Positions 1 to 4,909 of a stretch of 8,517 nt of DNA are shown here, one piece after another. Source of the stretch: Bacteroidota bacterium (GTDB lineage Bacteria > Bacteroidota > Bacteroidia > Chitinophagales > Chitinophagaceae); assembly GCA_023436425.1 (NCBI GenBank), contig JAEZJD010000252.1:1-8517 (forward strand). Reading direction: 5' to 3'. The number at the start of each line of letters is the position of its first letter. Within the stretch, counting starts at the first letter, position 1. The notes below the pieces were generated by a model, which saw only the letters and a list, made by a program, of their open reading frames with translations, did no database searches and had not been told where the DNA came from. The translations under genes and the position numbers were made by a program.

Positions 1-2
1 AC

Positions 3-803
3 GCTGTACTAGGCACACACGATTTTAACTGCCGGTTCATAGTCAATAAAAAAAATCAGGGAATTTGTGCCAATTTGAATATGGCTCTTCGGCTGGCTAA
101 GGGGGAATATTTCACTTTTATCGCTTCTGATGACTGGGGTCTGATTTCACGATTCGAGGCTATGATAGATGTAATAACAGCAAATAATGCCAACGAAGTA
201 TGCGTGTACAGCGATGCGGTTCTTGTAAACAGGGAAAAACAAGTGATTGCGCCATCGTATCTTAAACATTTTCGACCTGATTTAAATTTTGCACCGCAAG
301 GTGATGTTTACGTGGAACTGCTGAAAGGAAATTTCATTCCCGCAATGACAATTATGGTAAAGCGCAGCACACTTCTGCACATAGGCGGATTTGATGAAAA
401 ATTGAAATTCGAAGACTATGATATGTGGCTACGCCTGGCGCGACAAATCCCTTTTCAGCCTGCAGGTGGCAATGCAGCTTGTTACTACAGAATTTTAAGT
501 AATTCATTGATTCGCCAACTTGGAGCGAGGAAATTCGAAGACACAATGGAGATCTTTCTCAAACATCTGGATAACCCGGATGATGTTTTGGAGTTAGTGA
601 AAAGAACGCTTCGGGTTACATGTGAATGGCTGTATTACAGCGACTCGGAACAGTTTGATTTCTACTATTATAAGTTAAAGGAAATGAACAACTTAGATTC
701 AAAACTTCGATTACTAAAACTCTTTTCCCTCCTCGGCGTGAGGGGTTCGTCGCTAAAAATGTTAAGTGACAAAACATTGCGAAAGGGAGGAGGTACTTTA
801 TAA
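3..803 (+). CDS. Glycosyltransferase family 2, 5'-truncated by the window edge
   Basis: This is the C-terminal 266 residues of a GT-A fold family 2 glycosyltransferase, expected to act in the cytoplasm and transfer a sugar from a nucleotide donor to a growing surface glycan or lipid-linked acceptor. The frame is open from base 3, and the residues before the first in-frame ATG (base 81) already read as GT2 core: N-Q-G-I-C-A-N-L-N-M-A, the usual N-x-G...A-x-N segment before the metal-binding motif. The S-D-D-W motif at fragment residues 42-45 fits the DXD site. GGFDEKL followed by FEDYDMWLRLA (about residues 128-145) is the usual acceptor/catalytic-base region. The Y-Y-R-I-L-S-N-S segment after it is also common in the family. 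The N-terminal strand with the first Asp lies outside the window. There is no membrane helix. A 72-bp gap with no convincing terminator leads to the next gene, so read-through is possible. The sugar specificity cannot be read. Confidence 0.93.
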   Translation, partial: AVLGTHDFNCRFIVNKKNQGICANLNMALRLAKGEYFTFIASDDWGLISRFEAMIDVITANNANEVCVYSDAVLVNREKQVIAPSYLKHFRPDLNFAPQGDVYVELLKGNFIPAMTIMVKRSTLLHIGGFDEKLKFEDYDMWLRLARQIPFQPAGGNAACYYRILSNSLIRQLGARKFEDTMEIFLKHLDNPDDVLELVKRTLRVTCEWLYYSDSEQFDFYYYKLKEMNNLDSKLRLLKLFSLLGVRGSSLKMLSDKTLRKGGGTL

Positions 804-875
804 AAATGTCTTGAGTGTTTATTATTTCGCGGAAGAGCTGGCATAATCTTTTAAACAGCTAAGGAAAATAATCAT

Positions 876-1097
876 ATGAAAAGGATCTATTTTTTCTTAC
901 TGTCGCTATTTACATCCGCAATTGCAATTGCACAGAATAGCGGTGGCGCTGATGTAAGCGTAGATGTTACGAAGAGCACAAGTTCGACAAGTTTCCCCTG
1001 GGTGTGGGTAATTGTAGGAGTCGTGGTGCTTATACGGTTGATAGTTTTACTCAGCGGTAGCAGAGGCGGTGGCGGCACAACGGTGATAAAAGACTGA
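876..1097 (+). CDS. Small exported/membrane-anchored protein of unknown function
   Basis: This 73-residue protein has a basic N-terminus (MKR), a hydrophobic stretch (about 4-18) and an A-I-A-Q junction that suggests signal peptidase I cleavage after Ala19. A short Ser/Thr/Val-rich linker (20-41) follows. Next come a Trp-bearing hydrophobic helix (about 42-59, F-P-W-V-W-V) and a short tail with four glycines (64-67) ending V-I-K-D. The helix carries an arginine at position 54, unusual for a simple anchor. The start is supported by AAGGA at 861-865, about ten bases before the ATG, and by an intrinsic terminator right after the stop. Small proteins of this layout (signal peptide, V-D-V linker, P-W-V-W helix) are, from memory, common in Bacteroidota and have no assigned function. 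If the leader is cut, the helix would hold the protein in the inner membrane with the linker in the periplasm. It lies between glycosyltransferase genes, but a role in glycan assembly is only a guess. Confidence 0.8.
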   Translation: MKRIYFFLLSLFTSAIAIAQNSGGADVSVDVTKSTSSTSFPWVWVIVGVVVLIRLIVLLSGSRGGGGTTVIKD

Positions 1098-1099
1098 TA

Positions 1100-1132
1100 A
1101 AGGGCGGCTCTAAAGCTGCCTTTTGCTTTTTC
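1100..1132 (+). terminator. Intrinsic terminator after the 73-aa gene
   Basis: Bases 1100-1109 pair with 1114-1123 to give a 10-bp stem (eight Watson-Crick pairs and two G-U pairs) around a CTAA loop. The 3' arm runs into a T-rich tail, TTTTGCTTTTTC. It begins two bases after the stop codon at 1097. It should end transcription from the upstream unit, so the next gene probably has its own promoter in 1133-1243. That stretch contains a run of nine A at 1162-1170, but I could not find a convincing TTG-N17-23-TANNTTTG promoter there. Confidence 0.85.
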
Positions 1133-1243
1133 TGATCAATCTGTTCTTTTGCGCAACGCTGAAAAAAAAAGCCCACGTAGTAAAAACAGCTGTTGCCAAA
1201 AAATTCTATATTGCCCGTTCAAATTCCTTTAAAACCATTCTTT

Positions 1244-1714
1244 ATGAGAGTTGTAATTCTACTTGTCCTTGTCACCTTATTTTCTTCATTCGGAAAAGCC
1301 CACAGCCAGGCTGATTTAAGACTTCTCGGTTCGGCATCATCAACAACGTTTCTTGCACCGCCGAGTTCACGAACAATAACTTACACAGTTATGAATACGT
1401 CCCCTGCACTTACGGCGCAATCAGTTGTAGTTAGAGTAGCCAATCCGGCTGCATCGTATTCAATCAGCTTAGATCCCGCTTTTGCAGGAAATTCCAATTG
1501 GACTGCGTCTACATCTGGGAACTTCGTTCTGTTTACTTACACAGGAAATGCAGGAGTGATTGCCGCAAGCAGTAACATCCAATTACAGGTGATTGTCAAT
1601 AGAGTTCCTCCGGCAGGTGGAGCAGAGTTTGCAGTGTCCGCGTCGGTGACGCAAAGTGTATCGGAAACAAACCCTTACGATAACACGTGGCAAAATCGCT
1701 TTACTTCACAATAA
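1244..1714 (+). CDS. Small secreted single-domain DUF11/CARDB-like protein
   Basis: The protein has 156 residues: a signal peptide (MRVVILLVLVTLFSSF, probable cleavage after A-H-S at 19-21) and one beta-rich domain, about residues 24-150. The pattern resembles DUF11/CARDB immunoglobulin-like modules: A-D-L-R-L at the start of the mature chain, Y-T-V-M-N-T-S in the middle, W-T-A-S-T-S-G-N-F followed by F-T-Y-T-G, and E-T-N-P-Y-D-N-T-W near the end, where the family often has a D/N-N turn. The assignment rests on this pattern by eye and is moderate. The ATG at 1244 was chosen because the hydrophobic leader begins there; the in-frame TTG at 1193 would add 17 residues unlike a leader. There is no C-terminal T9SS sorting domain, lipobox cysteine or anchor, so the product is expected in the periplasm or outside the cell. 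In Bacteroidota such modules normally occur as repeats in large adhesin-like proteins, so a stand-alone copy is less usual. Intrinsic terminators lie on both sides. Confidence 0.78.
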   Translation: MRVVILLVLVTLFSSFGKAHSQADLRLLGSASSTTFLAPPSSRTITYTVMNTSPALTAQSVVVRVANPAASYSISLDPAFAGNSNWTASTSGNFVLFTYTGNAGVIAASSNIQLQVIVNRVPPAGGAEFAVSASVTQSVSETNPYDNTWQNRFTSQ

Positions 1715-1732
1715 TTTGTTTTTCACGATTTG

Positions 1733-1761
1733 AAAAGGTGAACAGATGTTCGCCTTTTTTT
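1733..1761 (+). terminator. Intrinsic terminator after the DUF11-like gene
   Basis: Bases 1733-1743 pair with 1748-1758 to give an 11-bp stem with one G-U pair and an AGAT loop, and the 3' arm continues into a T run to 1761. It lies 18 bases after the stop at 1714 and is the strongest terminator in the window. It separates the secreted-protein gene from the two glycosyltransferases that follow, so a promoter for them should lie in 1762-1846, where I could not find a clear consensus match. Confidence 0.9.
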
Positions 1762-1846
1762 ATGCCTCAAGTTGAACGTCTTGGTGTCCTGAAACAGCTT
1801 ACCGCTCGATCCTGTATCTTGCAGCCGATCGTTCTGCCAATCAATA

Positions 1847-2806
1847 ATGAGCAATTTTCCCGTAATCTCCATCTGCATTCCTGCTTACAAAAGAACTGAG
1901 TTTTTACAGCGCTTGCTTGATAGCATTGCTATTCAGTCATTCAGAGATTTTGAGGTAATTGTCACCGACGATAGCAGCGACAATTCCGTTGCGCTACTGC
2001 TTCAGAAATATGAAGGCGGTTTTAAGATCAAATATCAGAAGAACGCGGTGGCTGTGGGGTCTCCCGAGAACTGGAATGCTGCGATGAGACTTGCTACAGG
2101 CAAATGGATTAAGATCATGCACGACGACGATTGGTTTGCTCACGAAAGCAGCCTGCAAAAATTTGTTGATGCAACGAAAAATAATCCTAATACCGATTTT
2201 TTTTTCGCAGCGTATTGCAATTTTTACTCGAGCTCGAAAGAACAGAAGAAAGTGTTGCTGAACTCCATTCACCAGTCACTACTGAAAAAGCCGGTAACAC
2301 TCTTCTCCACCAATTTCATTGGCCCACCAAGCGTGGTTCTGCACAGAAATGATGGGAAATACTGGTACGATAAAAATCTGAAATGGGTTGTTGATATTGA
2401 TTTTTACATGTTGTACCTCGCTCATACAAAACCCGTGTACATTCCAGACGTTTTGATCAACGTCGGGATTCATGAAGAACAAGTAACGCAATCATCGTTT
2501 AGAATACGGGCGGTCGAGATTCCCGAAAATTTCTACCTGCTAAAGAAAATTGGATTTGCAAAGCTTCGTAATCTTTATGTTTATGACGCCTTTTGGCGTT
2601 TAATGCGCAACTTGAATATCTCGAATCTTGCAGACATTCGGTCTGCGGGATACACCGAAGAAATTCCTGGCGCAATTAATTCGATGCTTCACTTGCAAAA
2701 TAAAATTCCGAACAAACTTTTGAAGTTTGGAGCGTTGTCTAAGACTTTGATGTTTTTGAGTTTTCTGCAAAATAGACGTCTTCTTCCGAGAACAAATGCA
2801 GCTTAG
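1847..2806 (+). CDS. Glycosyltransferase family 2
   Basis: This complete 319-residue GT2 enzyme is a soluble cytoplasmic protein likely to add one sugar during surface glycan assembly. The N-terminal strand I-S-I-C-I-P-A-Y-K-R (7-16) and V-T-D-D-S-S-D-N-S (39-47) form the nucleotide-binding part. G-S-P-E-N-W-N-A-A (71-79) precedes the metal-binding H-D-D-D-W (92-96). V-V-D-I-D-F-Y (181-187) occupies the usual catalytic acidic region, and N-V-G-I-H-E-E-Q-V-T (205-214) matches the common R/N-x-H-x-x-Q-x-T segment. The last 100 residues are variable and probably set the acceptor. The ATG at 1847 begins directly before the first beta strand; no Shine-Dalgarno sequence is visible, as is normal in Bacteroidota. 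The 3' end overlaps the next gene by 11 bp, which indicates co-translation. A run of nine T (2197-2205) codes for D-F-F-F near residue 118. Substrate unknown. Confidence 0.94.
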   Translation: MSNFPVISICIPAYKRTEFLQRLLDSIAIQSFRDFEVIVTDDSSDNSVALLLQKYEGGFKIKYQKNAVAVGSPENWNAAMRLATGKWIKIMHDDDWFAHESSLQKFVDATKNNPNTDFFFAAYCNFYSSSKEQKKVLLNSIHQSLLKKPVTLFSTNFIGPPSVVLHRNDGKYWYDKNLKWVVDIDFYMLYLAHTKPVYIPDVLINVGIHEEQVTQSSFRIRAVEIPENFYLLKKIGFAKLRNLYVYDAFWRLMRNLNISNLADIRSAGYTEEIPGAINSMLHLQNKIPNKLLKFGALSKTLMFLSFLQNRRLLPRTNAA

Positions 2807-3794
2807 TGTCATCATAATAAATTATAAAAGTGCCGGTTTGGTGGCGAACTGTTTGCGCACCTTGTATGCTGAGACCAGCCGCATTTCTTTCGAAGTAATA
2901 ATTGTCGACAACAACTCCGGTGATGACTCTGAAGCGCTTTTAAAGGCGTCTTTTCCTCACGTAAGATGGATTCAGATGACGTACAATGCAGGCTTTGCCA
3001 GAGCGAACAATGAAGGTATACGTCAGTCAGTCGCGGAGGTGGTCCTGCTGCTAAACGGCGACACTTTGATACAAACAAATGCTGTTGAAAACGTTTATCA
3101 GAATTTCACCAGCTCCGCGTACGTTGCATGCGGCGTTCAGTTGCTGAACGCTGACGGCACACCGCAAATCTCCGGGAACTATGCAGTAAAAGGCGGTTTA
3201 AATTATTTGCTTCCGCTGCCGTTTCTTGGCGATGCAGTAAAGGGAATTGGTAATCTGTTGCATGTTTCAAAACCCAATATTCCGTATTCAAATGATGTCG
3301 TAGAAGTGGACTGGATAAACGGCGCTTTTCTAATGGAGAAGAAATCTGCTATTGCGACTGCGGGTCTGTTGGACGAGGATTTTTTTCTGTATGCTGAAGA
3401 AGCCGAGTGGTGTAGCCGTTTACAAAAAACAGGCAAGCTTTGCATCTTCGGACAATATAAAGTTGTGCATCTGCAAGGTGAGACAACAGGCGTTGCATTT
3501 CAATCTGAGGGCAAGGGCTATTATAATGTGTATGACAAAAAGGGCTTGCAAATAATGTTGTCTAATCTCGTTAGAATCAGAAAGCAGTTTGGCGTAAGCT
3601 GGTTTTTAGTGATTGTATTTTTTTATTTTATGGAAATTCCGATTTTGTATGTGGTAGTGCTTTTGCAATTGCTTACCGGAAAAAGAAACTTTTCGTTTCG
3701 TGACGCAAATGGCTTTGCAAAAAATGTTTTTTTTCTATTGAAAATTGCTCCAACAATTGTTCGCAATAAGCCGCATTTGTATAAAGTGCTGTAA
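2796..3794 (+). CDS. Glycosyltransferase family 2, rhamnosyltransferase (WbbL)-like
   Basis: This 332-residue enzyme belongs to the GT2 branch that includes dTDP-rhamnosyltransferases such as WbbL/RfbN. Visible motifs in order are S-V-I-I-I-N-Y-K-S (4-12), I-I-V-D-N-N-S (35-41), N-A-G-F-A-R-A-N-N-E-G (64-74), L-L-L-N-G-D-T (84-90, metal site, where L-N-P-D is more usual), V-D-W-I-N-G-A-F-L-M (171-180), and G-L-L-D-E-D-F-F-L-Y-A-E-E-A-E-W (190-205, the usual F-F-x-Y-x-E-D-x-D/E catalytic segment). V-V-H-L-Q-G-E-T-T-G (223-232) completes the core. A hydrophobic stretch at about 269-293 probably holds the enzyme at the inner membrane. It overlaps the upstream GT2 by 11 bp, and no terminator is seen after it; its stop is 4 bp from the stop of the convergent GT4 gene. 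Rhamnose as donor is inferred from the branch only, because no rml genes lie in the window. Overall family assignment is strong. Confidence 0.93.
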   Translation: MQLSVIIINYKSAGLVANCLRTLYAETSRISFEVIIVDNNSGDDSEALLKASFPHVRWIQMTYNAGFARANNEGIRQSVAEVVLLLNGDTLIQTNAVENVYQNFTSSAYVACGVQLLNADGTPQISGNYAVKGGLNYLLPLPFLGDAVKGIGNLLHVSKPNIPYSNDVVEVDWINGAFLMEKKSAIATAGLLDEDFFLYAEEAEWCSRLQKTGKLCIFGQYKVVHLQGETTGVAFQSEGKGYYNVYDKKGLQIMLSNLVRIRKQFGVSWFLVIVFFYFMEIPILYVVVLLQLLTGKRNFSFRDANGFAKNVFFLLKIAPTIVRNKPHLYKVL

Positions 3795-3798
3795 AACG

Positions 3799-4902
3799 TC
3801 AGTTCTCAATCAATTCAGCTGCTTTCTTTGTACTGTTTCCCCAATAAAAGTGCTGATAGTATTCCTGTGAAATTTTCTTGTGCACAGTGCTGAGACGAAC
3901 TGTTTCATGTGCAAAGGCTGCCCAATCCGAATCCTTTACAACAGCAAGTTTTCCGTTACATAAAATAGGATCTACGCCGATCGCTCCAGAAGTGGTCGAT
4001 ACCGCATTACAATCGTAAGCGAGGGCTTCCACCAACTTTGTTTTAATTCCGCCGCCATCCAGTGTGGGATTTAGAAATACATCGGCACCCAAAAAATATG
4101 GTTCAATAGATTGCACAAAACCCGCAATAATAATTTTGCTGTGAGTTGGACTGTAGTTCTCCAGACCGGGCCCGCAAATCAAAATTTTATAGTTCGCATT
4201 CCGTCCATCCAGTACTGGGCAAATTTGCCGATCGATTGCTTTAAGTGCATCGATGTTTGGCTTGTAGTTGAACGAACCGACAAATAAGAATACCTTCTCA
4301 TCATCTGCAATTGTATGTTTTTCTCGCAGGACTTTCTTTGCGGTTTGACGATCAACATCAGTTGGTGGTGCTTTGATTTCTGTTCCGTAAGTAACCACTA
4401 AACATTTTCGGGGCAGCAGCTGAAAGTTGTCTATTGCGTAATCCCGGTCATCTGCCTGTATAAAAAAGTTGTAGTCAGCAACTCTATGAATCCATTTTTC
4501 ATAAAGCCACAAGATTTTCCACCACCACTTGCCAAAACTTTTAAATCGAAGTGACTCAATGTTATGAGAATGAACGATCAACTTACAGTTAGTAAAGTTG
4601 ATCAATAAAAAAGCTAACCATCCGAAATAAGGATGTTCAATTAGCAGATGTGACGCATTTTCCTTTTTCAGAATTCTTCTGATTCTGAAAAATGTGAAAG
4701 GATTGAAATACCGCGAACGGGAAGATGAAAAGACCTTAATTGCCCTGTAGTTTTCAACGAGAGAATTGTCGTTATCAGCCACGGTAAGGCACACCAAAGT
4801 TTGATGTTGACCAAAGTACTTGTTGAACAATGCAATTCCTTTTTGCCCGCCAATTTTAGCAGGCAAAAACTTGTACGGTGCTATGCTCACGACAGTAGCC
4901 AT
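3799..4902 (-). CDS. Glycosyltransferase family 4 (GT-B fold)
   Basis: This 367-residue GT-B glycosyltransferase probably transfers a sugar from a nucleotide donor on the cytoplasmic side of the inner membrane. The N-terminal Rossmann half contains K-I-G-G-Q-K-G (16-22, acceptor-side glycine loop) and I-V-H-S-H-N-I-E-S-L-R-F (109-120). A tryptophan- and lysine-rich helix, G-K-W-W-W-K-I-L-W-L-Y-E-K-W (124-137), could touch the membrane. The donor half begins at F-L-F-V-G-S-F-N-Y-K-P-N (205-216) and includes L-I-C-G-P-G (241-246), F-L-N-P-T-L-D-G-G-G-I-K-T-K (276-289) and V-E-A-L-A (291-295). Glu292 fits the first Glu of the GT4 EX7E motif, but the position eight residues on is alanine, so the second Glu is absent. 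Length is normal. It starts 7 bp after the stop of the yfhO-like gene on the same strand, so it is almost certainly co-transcribed with it. Its 3' end converges on a plus-strand GT2. Sugar and acceptor are unknown. Confidence 0.92.
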   Translation of the reverse strand: MATVVSIAPYKFLPAKIGGQKGIALFNKYFGQHQTLVCLTVADNDNSLVENYRAIKVFSSSRSRYFNPFTFFRIRRILKKENASHLLIEHPYFGWLAFLLINFTNCKLIVHSHNIESLRFKSFGKWWWKILWLYEKWIHRVADYNFFIQADDRDYAIDNFQLLPRKCLVVTYGTEIKAPPTDVDRQTAKKVLREKHTIADDEKVFLFVGSFNYKPNIDALKAIDRQICPVLDGRNANYKILICGPGLENYSPTHSKIIIAGFVQSIEPYFLGADVFLNPTLDGGGIKTKLVEALAYDCNAVSTTSGAIGVDPILCNGKLAVVKDSDWAAFAHETVRLSTVHKKISQEYYQHFYWGNSTKKAAELIEN

Positions 4903-4909
4903 TCATGTA

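Noticed and set aside
1193..1243. Longer N-terminus for the DUF11-like protein starting at TTG 1193
   Set aside because: The 17 extra residues are not leader-like, and the ATG at 1244 is directly followed by a normal signal peptide.
1123..1314. 63-aa open frame on the plus strand
   Set aside because: It begins in the terminator tail and overlaps the signal-peptide region of the 1244 gene in another frame; no protein-like pattern.
1807..1822. TATCTTGC as -7 element for the GT2 pair
   Set aside because: Matches the TANNTTTG consensus poorly and has no TTG at 17-23 bases upstream; the nearest is 31 bases away.
1687..1899. 70-aa open frame between the DUF11-like gene and the GT2 gene
   Set aside because: It runs through the terminator hairpin and into the start of the GT2 gene in a different frame; composition looks like non-coding read-through.
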